Source of the DNA: Clostridiales bacterium UBA929
Lineage (GTDB): Bacteria > Bacillota > Clostridia > Oscillospirales > UBA929
Length of the DNA stretch: 11,168 nucleotides
Assembly (NCBI GenBank): GCA_002293625.1
Contig: DBDP01000167.1
Coordinates: 1-11,168 of the forward strand
Direction: 5' to 3'
A program made the translations under genes and the position numbers. The notes beneath the pieces were generated by a model. That model saw only the letters and a list, made by a program, of their open reading frames with translations. It was not told the origin of the DNA and searched no databases. Of this stretch, positions 1 to 6,071 are shown piece after piece; position 1 is the stretch's first letter, and each line of letters begins with the position of its first letter.

Positions 1-164
1 AGATTGGAACTGTCAAACTCCTGGATTTGGGCGTGCTGCCGAAGGGATACTCCCATGTCGCCGCGTGGACGCTGCTCGCCGCCGGAGCCGTGGCTGTGTA
101 CCTTTGCGCCGCCATTGTGGTCAACACCGCATTCAAAAAGACGGTCTATCCCCTGCCGAAGTAA
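1..164 (+). CDS. C-terminal end of an unidentified membrane protein (partial)
   Basis: The reading frame is open from the left edge (first full codon at 3) to a TAA at 162-164, giving about 53 residues. They contain one clear hydrophobic helix, roughly AAWTLLAAGAVAVYLCAAIV, followed by a short basic tail ending KKTVYPLPK. A last transmembrane helix with a short positively charged cytoplasmic tail would fit a multi-spanning protein such as an ABC-2-type permease, but too little is present to name a family. The frame is preferred over the overlapping frame starting at 4, because that one is rich in Arg, Ser and Pro and runs through the structured repeat downstream. The next gene starts 185 nt later behind its own promoter, so this protein probably belongs to a different transcription unit. 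Confidence 0.6.
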   Translation, partial: IGTVKLLDLGVLPKGYSHVAAWTLLAAGAVAVYLCAAIVVNTAFKKTVYPLPK

Positions 165-181
165 GGCGATAAAGCGTGTCA

Positions 182-281
182 CTCTAAAAACTCCCCGCTC
201 CGGCTTGCGACACCGCGCCAGAGGCGCCTGCTCGCAAGCGCTGCGCTAGTTCGCCGACGGCGAACACGGAGTTTTATAGAG
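182..281 (+). repeat. Structured intergenic repeat, copy 1 (three-stem fold)
   Basis: This ~100-nt element begins 17 nt after the preceding stop codon. Its closing stem pairs 182-194 with 268-281, with a one-base bulge at 276; the core is AAAACTCC/GGAGTTTT. Inside are two hairpins. One pairs GCTTGCGA (203-210) with TCGCAAGC (232-239) and has an inner stem GCGCC (215-219)/GGCGC (223-227). The other pairs GTTCGCC (249-255) with GGCGAAC (259-265). A second copy lies inverted at 5884-5984. By hand, about 57 of 72 aligned core positions match. The A-rich left arm and T-rich right arm could also terminate transcription in either direction. No coding role is apparent. It may be a REP-like or MITE-like repeat, or a structured 3' UTR element. 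Confidence 0.8.
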
Positions 282-297
282 CTTCCTTATTTCCCTC

Positions 298-326
298 TTG
301 CGTTTCCGCGAATTATGCGGTATAAT
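298..326 (+). promoter_or_regulatory. Probable SigA promoter of the carA operon
   Basis: A perfect -10 TATAAT lies at 321-326. A weak -35, TTGCGT (3 of 6 to consensus), lies at 298-303, with a 17-nt spacer. The expected start near 333 leaves a leader of only about 17 nt before the carA ATG, which is too short for a PyrR-binding attenuator or a riboswitch downstream of this promoter. The carA ribosome binding site is the G run at 338-343. Confidence 0.7.
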
Positions 327-349
327 CAGTAAAACAAGGGGGGAAGCGT

Positions 350-1342
350 ATGATGGGTTGTTTGGCGCTGGAGAGCGGCCAACGGTTTTTGGGGGAACTC
401 TCCACGGGTTATGGCGCGGTAGGCGATGTGGTGTTTGACACCTCGATGACCGGCATAACCGAATTGATTACCGATCCCGTTTACGCGGGACAAGCTCTCA
501 TTCTTACTTGTCCCCTCATCGGCAACTGCGGCGTATCATTTTCGGATTTCAGCTCCGATAAACCGCAAGTCAGCGCATTAATTGTCTCCGAACTGTCGGA
601 GATCGAAAGCAATTTCCGCAGTGAAGAGTCTTTGAAAGCCGTACTGGAACGCTTTGGAGTCCCCGTCATTACCGGGGTGGATACGCGTTCGCTGGTGCGG
701 CTTTTGCGCGGGACGGGACCCGTTCGGGGCGCTCTTGTCCCCGAAGGCGGCGAAGTTTCGTTTGAGGCACCCCCGCCCCAATATGCGGGAGAGCGGCGTA
801 AATATTCCGCCGGATCTTTGGTCGTAGCCGTTCCCGATACGGGACTGCGGCGGGATATCGTGAAACGTCTGAACGTTCGCGGCGTCACCGTATCCGTTTT
901 TCCGTTCGGCGACCCGGCGATCTTTAAGCAGGAGCCGGACGCATGGCTGCTGTCCGACGGACCGGGCGACCCGATGGGGTATGATCTGGCCGTGATCAAA
1001 AAAATCCTGGATACAAACAAACCCGTTTTCGGCACGGGGCTTGGTCACCTATTGCTGGCGGCGGCAAACGGGGCGCGGATCGGTCGCCTGACACCCGGAC
1101 ACAGGGGCGCGAACATCCCCGTGCGCGACCTCGCGACGGGGAAAGTGACGGTCACCTCCCAAACCCACGGGTGCGTCGTCGAGGACGCGCCGGATGAAGC
1201 CGTCACACATGTCAACGTCAATGACGGAAGCGTGGAGGGGTTGCGCTGGCGGGAAAATGTCTTCTCGGCGCAGTACCGCCCCGAAGAGGAAACCATAAAC
1301 GCGTTTATCGCGATGCTGAGGGTTGCACATGCCAAGAAATGA
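350..1342 (+). CDS. carA: Carbamoyl-phosphate synthase small subunit with a degenerate glutaminase site
   Basis: CarA normally hydrolyses glutamine and passes ammonia to CarB to make carbamoyl phosphate for pyrimidines and arginine. The N-terminal CarA domain is intact (about residues 1-135, with TSMTGITELITDP at 31-43 and PLIGN at 55-59), followed by a class I glutamine amidotransferase domain (about 170-325) with LSDGPGDP at 201-208. The nucleophile motif GICLGHQ reads GTGLGHL (228-234): the Cys is Gly230 (codon GGG, 1037-1039), and the glutamine-binding Gln is Leu234. The catalytic His in QYHPE is Arg310 (CGC, 1277-1279), while Glu312 remains. The glutamine-contacting Asn of SQNHG is Thr272. 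The fold looks preserved but glutaminase activity is unlikely. At 330 aa it is shorter than E. coli CarA (about 380). ATG at 350 or 353 both fit the G-rich ribosome binding site. The 3' end overlaps carB. Confidence 0.93.
   Translation: MMGCLALESGQRFLGELSTGYGAVGDVVFDTSMTGITELITDPVYAGQALILTCPLIGNCGVSFSDFSSDKPQVSALIVSELSEIESNFRSEESLKAVLERFGVPVITGVDTRSLVRLLRGTGPVRGALVPEGGEVSFEAPPPQYAGERRKYSAGSLVVAVPDTGLRRDIVKRLNVRGVTVSVFPFGDPAIFKQEPDAWLLSDGPGDPMGYDLAVIKKILDTNKPVFGTGLGHLLLAAANGARIGRLTPGHRGANIPVRDLATGKVTVTSQTHGCVVEDAPDEAVTHVNVNDGSVEGLRWRENVFSAQYRPEEETINAFIAMLRVAHAKK
1318..1322 (+). promoter_or_regulatory. Ribosome binding site that fixes the carB start
   Basis: GAGGG at 1318-1322 lies inside the end of carA, 6 nt before ATG 1329. 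An in-frame TTG at 1323 directly abuts the site and is too close to be used. ATG 1329 gives MPRNEEIKKVLVIGSGP, which matches the usual CarB N-terminus. Confidence 0.7.
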
Positions 1343-4300
1343 AGAAATAAAAAAAGTACTCGTCATCGGTTCGGGACCGATCATCATCGGGCAGGCCGCC
1401 GAGTTCGACTATGCCGGAACGCAGTGCTGCCGCGCCCTGCGCGAAGAGGGCGCCGAGGTCGTGTTGGTCAACTCCAACCCCGCCACAATCATGACCGACA
1501 AAGAGATCGCCGACCATGTGTATATTGAGCCGCTGACCGCCGACGCGGTGCGCGACGTCATCCGAAAGGAGCGTCCAGACAGCATTCTCGGTACACTGGG
1601 CGGTCAAACCGGGTTAAACCTATGTATGGAGCTGGCGGAAGACGGATTTCTAAGAGCGCAGAACGTCCGTCTGATCGGTACGGGAATCAAAACGATTCAG
1701 AAAGCGGAGGACAGATTGCTCTTTAAGCAGGCGATGGAGCGGATCAAGCAGCCCTGCGTCGAGAGCCTTGTCGTCACGAACGTAGAGGACGCCGCCGCGT
1801 TTGCGAAAAAGGTTGGCTATCCCGTAATCATCCGTCCCGCGTACACGCTGGGCGGAACTGGCGGCGGTATCGCGACGGACGAGGAGACGCTTGTTTCCAT
1901 TACGCAGGGCGGTCTGCGGGCATCCCGCCTCTCTCAGGTGCTGGTGGAGCGTTCAATTGCCGGCTGGAAAGAGATTGAGTTTGAAGTTATGCGCGACGGC
2001 GCGGGCAACCGCATCACGATCTGCGGTATGGAGAACATCGACCCTGTCGGCATACACACCGGCGACTCAATCGTCGTCGCGCCGATCCAAACGCTGGGAG
2101 GACCGGAGTTTACCATGCTCCGGCAAGCCGCGTTCGATATAATTGAGGAGCTGGGCATTGAAGGCGGCTGCAACGTTCAGTTCGCGCTCCACCCCGCGAG
2201 CTTTGAGTACGCCGTCATTGAAGTCAACCCGCGCCTGTCGCGCTCGTCCGCGCTGGCGTCCAAAGCGGTTGGGTTCCCGATCGCGAAGGTCGCCACCAAG
2301 ATCGCGCTGGGTTACCGGCTGGACGAGATCCAAAACGCGGTGACAAAGACGACCTACGCCTCGTTTGAGCCGTCGGTGGATTATTGTTGCGTAAAAATCC
2401 CCAAGTGGCCGTTTGACAAGTTCGTCACGGCGCAGCGAACCCTCGGCACCCAAATGAAGGCGACCGGCGAGGTAATGAGCATCTCTCCCTCCTTTGAAGC
2501 CGCCTTAATGAAAGCGGTGCGCAGTTTGGAGCAGGGACTGGACGGGCTGCGAATGGCAGAATTTGTAGGCATGACCGAAACCCAACTGGAGGCGCGTCTC
2601 GGCGTCATCGACGATAAGCGGCTGTTTGTCATCGCCGAGTGGTTCCGCCGCCGGGAGGATGTCATGCCGCTTGTTGACCGGATTCATGAGCTGACGATGA
2701 TCGACCGTTGGTTTCTCCATAAAATCTGGTCCGTCGTCCGTATGGAAAAGCGTCTTACGGTCTCGGAGCTTACGCCGGAGCTGTTGCTCTCGGCGAAAAA
2801 GCTTGGTTTCCCCGACAGCCTGATTGCCCGCCTGACCGGTAAAGACGCGCGTAAGGTGCGGGAAGAACGCTTAAGGCACGGCATCGTGCCGGGCTACCGC
2901 ATGGTAGATACCTGCGCGGGAGAGTTCGCGGCGCAGACGCCTTACTATTATTCGGCATACGGCACGGAAAACGAGAGCGGGAAGAAAGACAGGCAATGCG
3001 TGGTCGTGCTGGGTTCGGGTCCTATCCGCATCGGGCAGGGAATCGAGTTTGACTACTGCTCCGTCCACAGTGTTTGGGCGCTGAAAAAAGCCGGGTACGA
3101 CACGGTCATTATCAACAACAATCCCGAAACGGTCAGCACCGACTTTGATGTGGCCGACCGTCTGTATTTTGAGCCGCTGACGGCGGAGGACGTGGAAAGC
3201 ATCATCGACATCGAGCAGCCGGTCGGGGTGATGGTGCAGTTCGGCGGACAGACCGCCATCAAACTCGCGGAACCGCTGGACAAGCTGGGTATTCCGATTG
3301 TCGGCACCCCCTTTTCGGGCGTTGACGGCGCGGAGGACAGAAAGATTTTCGACCGCATCTTGGAGGAGAACGGTATTGACCGCCCAAGGGGTGCGGCTGT
3401 CCTGACGCGCGAGGAAGCGTTTGCAACGGCAGGGAAGCTCGGCTATCCCGTGCTGGTTCGCCCGTCTTACGTGCTGGGCGGACAGAGCATGATGATCGTG
3501 TTCAACGACGAGGAACTGGGAGACTGGTTGGATCGCTTCACGCCCGACGACGGTCGCCCGATTTTAATCGACCAGTATATCATGGGGCTGGAAGTCGAGG
3601 TGGACGCCGTCTGCGACGGCACCGACATCTTGATCCCCGGGATTATGGAGCATTTGGAGCGCGCGGGTGTACATTCGGGCGACTCTATCTCCGTTTACCC
3701 GCCGGAGCGCGTGCCGAAGGCACGTTACGAGACGCTGCTGCGGGTCACGCGGGAACTGGCGCTGGCGCTCGGTGTACAGGGTTTGATCAACATCCAGTTT
3801 ATCCTTCGCGGCGGGAAGGTATATGTAATCGAGGCTAATCCGCGTTCCTCCCGCACGGTTCCGTATATCAGTAAAATTACCGGTGTGCCGATTGTGGATC
3901 TCGCGACGCAGGCCGCGCTGGGCAAAAAGCTGCCCGATTTGGGTTACGAATACGGGATTGTTCCCGAAAAAAATCATATAGCGGTGAAGATGCCGGTCTT
4001 TTCCTTTGAAAAGTTGTACGGCGCTGAAATCAGTCTGGGTCCCGAGATGAAATCCACCGGCGAGGTGCTGGGAATCGCCGACAACCTGCCCGACGCGCTG
4101 CTGAAAGCGTTTATCGGCGGCGGGTACTTGAGAACGGTTACGCGGCGCGTAATCATGACGGTCAGCGACGGCGACAAAGAAGAACTGTGCGGTCTCGCGC
4201 GGCGTTTTCAAGCCGTGGGGTATGACATTTACGCGACGGACGGCACATGCGCCGCCCTGCTCGATCATGGCATACGCGCGCGCCTGATCCAAAAGATTGA

Positions 4301-4562
4301 TGAACACGATGCGTTGGCTCATGCGAAGGAGGGCAAAGAGGATGACATTCTTTCGTTTATCCGTGGGAAGGGCGTGGATTTGGTCATCAACACCAGCACC
4401 GGCGGCGCGCGCTCCCGCCGCGACGGCTTCCTCATTCGCCGCCTCGCGGTGGAATCCGGCATTCCCTGCCTAACCTCCCTAGACACCGCGGAGGCGCTGC
4501 TCCGCAGTCTGGAACACCGCACCCCAGGGCGCTTGGACGTAGTGGATATTACCGAGGTATGA
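1329..4562 (+). CDS. carB: Carbamoyl-phosphate synthase large subunit
   Basis: This subunit makes carbamoyl phosphate from bicarbonate, ammonia and two ATP. The protein is 1077 aa, close to the 1073 of E. coli CarB, and appears complete. The N-terminal synthetase half starts VLVIGSGPIIIGQAAEFDY; its ATP-grasp loop GGTGGGIA is at about 175-182. An oligomerisation region follows, then the second half, which repeats the opening (VVLGSGPIRIGQGIEFDY) and carries the second ATP-grasp segment VRPSYVLGGQSMMIV. The last ~140 residues form the MGS-like allosteric domain (INTSTGG near its end), which in relatives binds effectors such as UMP. It overlaps carA by 14 nt and ends in an ATGA overlap with the next gene, so translation is probably coupled. 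No key residue is obviously missing. Because its partner CarA looks unable to hydrolyse glutamine, it may run on free ammonia; that is inference. Confidence 0.97.
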   Translation: MPRNEEIKKVLVIGSGPIIIGQAAEFDYAGTQCCRALREEGAEVVLVNSNPATIMTDKEIADHVYIEPLTADAVRDVIRKERPDSILGTLGGQTGLNLCMELAEDGFLRAQNVRLIGTGIKTIQKAEDRLLFKQAMERIKQPCVESLVVTNVEDAAAFAKKVGYPVIIRPAYTLGGTGGGIATDEETLVSITQGGLRASRLSQVLVERSIAGWKEIEFEVMRDGAGNRITICGMENIDPVGIHTGDSIVVAPIQTLGGPEFTMLRQAAFDIIEELGIEGGCNVQFALHPASFEYAVIEVNPRLSRSSALASKAVGFPIAKVATKIALGYRLDEIQNAVTKTTYASFEPSVDYCCVKIPKWPFDKFVTAQRTLGTQMKATGEVMSISPSFEAALMKAVRSLEQGLDGLRMAEFVGMTETQLEARLGVIDDKRLFVIAEWFRRREDVMPLVDRIHELTMIDRWFLHKIWSVVRMEKRLTVSELTPELLLSAKKLGFPDSLIARLTGKDARKVREERLRHGIVPGYRMVDTCAGEFAAQTPYYYSAYGTENESGKKDRQCVVVLGSGPIRIGQGIEFDYCSVHSVWALKKAGYDTVIINNNPETVSTDFDVADRLYFEPLTAEDVESIIDIEQPVGVMVQFGGQTAIKLAEPLDKLGIPIVGTPFSGVDGAEDRKIFDRILEENGIDRPRGAAVLTREEAFATAGKLGYPVLVRPSYVLGGQSMMIVFNDEELGDWLDRFTPDDGRPILIDQYIMGLEVEVDAVCDGTDILIPGIMEHLERAGVHSGDSISVYPPERVPKARYETLLRVTRELALALGVQGLINIQFILRGGKVYVIEANPRSSRTVPYISKITGVPIVDLATQAALGKKLPDLGYEYGIVPEKNHIAVKMPVFSFEKLYGAEISLGPEMKSTGEVLGIADNLPDALLKAFIGGGYLRTVTRRVIMTVSDGDKEELCGLARRFQAVGYDIYATDGTCAALLDHGIRARLIQKIDEHDALAHAKEGKEDDILSFIRGKGVDLVINTSTGGARSRRDGFLIRRLAVESGIPCLTSLDTAEALLRSLEHRTPGRLDVVDITEV

Positions 4563-4912
4563 ATCAAACCAAATTGCTTAGTGAACTCAGCGAAAACGCT
4601 TCGCTAACGCAAATACAGGAGTATATCCAAAAGGTAGTTGAGCTGCGCGGTTTCAATAAGCAGCCCGTTTCGGAAACGATGCTGCTGTTACTGGAGGAAA
4701 CGGGTGAACTGGCGAAAGCTGTCCGTAAAGCCGCAACCAATATGTCGGTTGACGCGGATAAGCTGCACCGGTACAGCTCGGTCGAGAGCGAAGCCGCCGA
4801 CGTGTTCTTTGTTCTGACGGCACTATGTAACCAAATGGGAATTAACCTGTTTGACGCGCTGAAAGAAAAAGAAGCGCAGAACTGCGAAAGAAACTGGAGC
4901 TTTGAGAGATAA
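4559..4912 (+). CDS. MazG-like nucleotide pyrophosphohydrolase
   Basis: This small (117 aa), all-helical protein fits the MazG/RS21-C6 family, whose members hydrolyse (d)NTPs to the monophosphate and pyrophosphate and cleanse the nucleotide pool. The family's metal-binding signature is visible: LLEETGELAKA supplies Glu46, Glu47 and Glu50, and the second helix SEAADVFF supplies Glu78 and Asp81 (an ExxD motif). The tail NCERNW resembles other MazG-like proteins. The ATG overlaps the carB stop as ATGA, and guaA follows after 14 nt, so it is embedded in a nucleotide-synthesis operon. Its preferred nucleotide cannot be read from sequence. It is much shorter than the two-domain MazG of E. coli, so that gene symbol is not assigned. 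Confidence 0.85.
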   Translation: MNQTKLLSELSENASLTQIQEYIQKVVELRGFNKQPVSETMLLLLEETGELAKAVRKAATNMSVDADKLHRYSSVESEAADVFFVLTALCNQMGINLFDALKEKEAQNCERNWSFER

Positions 4913-4926
4913 GGGGGACTTTTCAC

Positions 4927-5874
4927 ATGCGTGATTGGAATCAATTCATCGAGGACGCGGTTAAGGACATTCAGCGGCAGACGGGGGACAAGCCTGTGCT
5001 GGCGGCGTTGTCCGGCGGGGTAGATTCGTCGGTCGCGGCGGTGATGACGCACCGCGCCGTGGGGAATCGTCTTACGTGTTTGTTTGTCGATCACGGCCTG
5101 ATGCGGAAGGACGAGGGCGACGAAGTGGAGCGCATTTTCCGCGGTCAGTTTGATATTCGTCTGATCCGCGTCAACGCGAAAGAACGCTTTTTGCGCAAGC
5201 TGGCAGGCGTGACCGACCCCGAAACGAAGCGAAAAATCATCGGTGAGGAGTTTATCCTCGTCTTTGAGGAAGAAGCGAAGAAGCTTGACGGCATCGGTTT
5301 TCTGATGCAGGGTACGATTTATACCGATGTGACCGAGAGCGGCAAAGACGGTCACAAAGCCGTCAAAGCGCACCACAACGTCGGCGGTTTGCCCGACCTC
5401 CTGCCATTTGACGGCTTGGTGGAACCGCTGCGTTCGCTGTATAAGCATGAGGTACGCGATTTGGGCGATGCGCTCGGACTTCCCCCGACACTGACGCGCC
5501 GCCAGCCGTTCCCCGGTCCCGGTCTCGGCGTGCGCGTACTCGGAGAGGTTACTGCGGAGCGGCTTGACGTGCTGCGCGAAGCCGACGCGATCTTCCGCGA
5601 GGAGATGGATCAGGCGGGGATTGCGTCGGACGAATATTTTGCCATCCACACGGGACTGCAAAGCGTAGGCGTAAAAGACGGCGCGCGTGTTTTCGGACAC
5701 TTAATCGCGCTCCGCGCCGTGAAAACCGACGATCTTGTGACCGCAGGATGGGTGCGCGTTCCGTATGACGTGCTGGAGCGCGTGTCCGCGAGAATCACGG
5801 AGGAATGCCCCGGCGTTTGCCGGGTGGTGTACGATATCACGGCGAAACCTCCGGCGACAATCGAGTGGGAGTAA
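4927..5874 (+). CDS. guaA: GMP synthase, ATP-pyrophosphatase subunit only (no glutaminase domain)
   Basis: This enzyme converts XMP to GMP through an adenylyl-XMP intermediate, using ammonia. The PP-loop ALSGGVDSS is at 27-35, followed by LFVDHGLMR (52-60), the GTIYTDVTESG segment (129-139), KAHHNVGGLP (147-156) and RQPFPGPG (192-199). The C-terminal dimerisation domain ends KPPATIEWE, the usual end of the family. Length is 315 aa, against roughly 510-525 for standard bacterial GuaA. The whole N-terminal amidotransferase domain is absent, and no reading frame for it exists in the 14-nt gap behind mazG. The start is a genuine one, with AAGGGGG at 4911-4917 before the ATG. Two-subunit GMP synthases with separate glutaminase and PPase proteins are established in archaea. 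A separate glutaminase partner could lie elsewhere in this genome, or the enzyme may use free ammonia. Confidence 0.93.
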   Translation: MRDWNQFIEDAVKDIQRQTGDKPVLAALSGGVDSSVAAVMTHRAVGNRLTCLFVDHGLMRKDEGDEVERIFRGQFDIRLIRVNAKERFLRKLAGVTDPETKRKIIGEEFILVFEEEAKKLDGIGFLMQGTIYTDVTESGKDGHKAVKAHHNVGGLPDLLPFDGLVEPLRSLYKHEVRDLGDALGLPPTLTRRQPFPGPGLGVRVLGEVTAERLDVLREADAIFREEMDQAGIASDEYFAIHTGLQSVGVKDGARVFGHLIALRAVKTDDLVTAGWVRVPYDVLERVSARITEECPGVCRVVYDITAKPPATIEWE

Positions 5875-5883
5875 ACAACGAAG

Positions 5884-5984
5884 TGTTGAAAATTGCGTGT
5901 TCGTCTGCAAGACGAACGAGCGAAGCGCTTGTGAACAGATGCCTTTAGCGCGGCATCACAAGGCGTAGCGGGAAATTTTCAACA
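5884..5984 (-). repeat. Structured intergenic repeat, copy 2 (inverted relative to copy 1)
   Basis: Read on the - strand, this element aligns with 182-281. Its closing stem is an uninterrupted 11-bp inverted repeat, 5884-5894 with 5974-5984 (core GAAAATT/AATTTTC). Hairpins pair GTTCGTC (5899-5905) with GACGAAC (5911-5917), and CTTGTGA (5928-5934) with TCACAAG (5956-5962); GATGCC (5938-5943)/GGCATC (5952-5957) is an alternative or extended inner stem. Conserved blocks shared with copy 1 include CCCGCT, CCGCGC, AAGCGCT and CGAACACG. The element starts 10 nt after the guaA stop and ends 16 nt before the -35 of the tetR promoter, so it fills most of the 125-nt gap. Terminator function is possible for both flanking directions. 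Confidence 0.8.
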
Positions 5985-5999
5985 TGCCCATGAACCCCC

Positions 6000-6028
6000 T
6001 TGACATGCGTCAAGTACAATGCTACAGT
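6000..6028 (+). promoter_or_regulatory. Probable promoter of the tetR gene
   Basis: A consensus -35 TTGACA lies at 6000-6005 and TACAGT (4 of 6) at 6023-6028, with a 17-nt spacer. The -35 lies within a 16-bp inverted repeat, CTTGACATGCGTCAAG (5999-6014). The operator-like sequence 6029-6051 begins directly after the -10 and would cover the transcription start. Confidence 0.6.
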
Positions 6029-6051
6029 AGATACACGCTGCATGTATGTAC
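6029..6051 (+). promoter_or_regulatory. Putative TetR operator in front of tetR
   Basis: The reverse complement of this 23-nt stretch matches the one at 6842-6864 at 18 of 23 positions, including a shared TACATACAT block and a partial dyad (ATGCAG/GTGTAT, 4 of 6 pairs). Such a similar site in front of both the regulator and its adjacent ABC operon suggests one repressor binds both. Its position over the predicted start fits autorepression. Confidence 0.5.
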
Positions 6052-6059
6052 AATTTACG

Positions 6060-6067
6060 AAGGTGAT
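6060..6067 (+). promoter_or_regulatory. Ribosome binding site that favours a TTG start for tetR
   Basis: AAGGTGAT matches the anti-Shine-Dalgarno-complementary AAGGAGGTGAT with three bases deleted. It overlaps the in-frame ATG at 6066, which it could hardly serve, and is well placed for TTG at 6072. Confidence 0.5.
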
Positions 6068-6071
6068 GACC

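Noticed and set aside
4..249. 81-codon open frame at the left edge
   Set aside because: It runs in another frame over the membrane-protein end and through the structured repeat; composition is unlike a real protein.
182..281. Possible tRNA or known ribozyme in the three-stem repeat
   Set aside because: Stem lengths and loop sequences do not fit a tRNA cloverleaf, and no hammerhead core is present.
481..1048. Two antisense open frames inside carA
   Set aside because: They are shadows of the carA reading frame with low-complexity Ser/Arg/Pro-rich translations.
1323..1328. TTG start for carB two codons upstream
   Set aside because: The ribosome binding site GAGGG ends at 1322, directly against the TTG, and the homologous N-terminus begins at the ATG at 1329.
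3564..4322. 252-codon open frame on the - strand inside carB
   Set aside because: carB is unambiguous here; the antisense translation has no recognisable domain and no plausible start context.
4564..5700. Long (378-codon) open frame on the - strand across mazG and guaA
   Set aside because: It is antisense to two well-recognised genes, its translation shows no known motifs, and it looks like a codon-bias shadow of a GC-rich coding strand.
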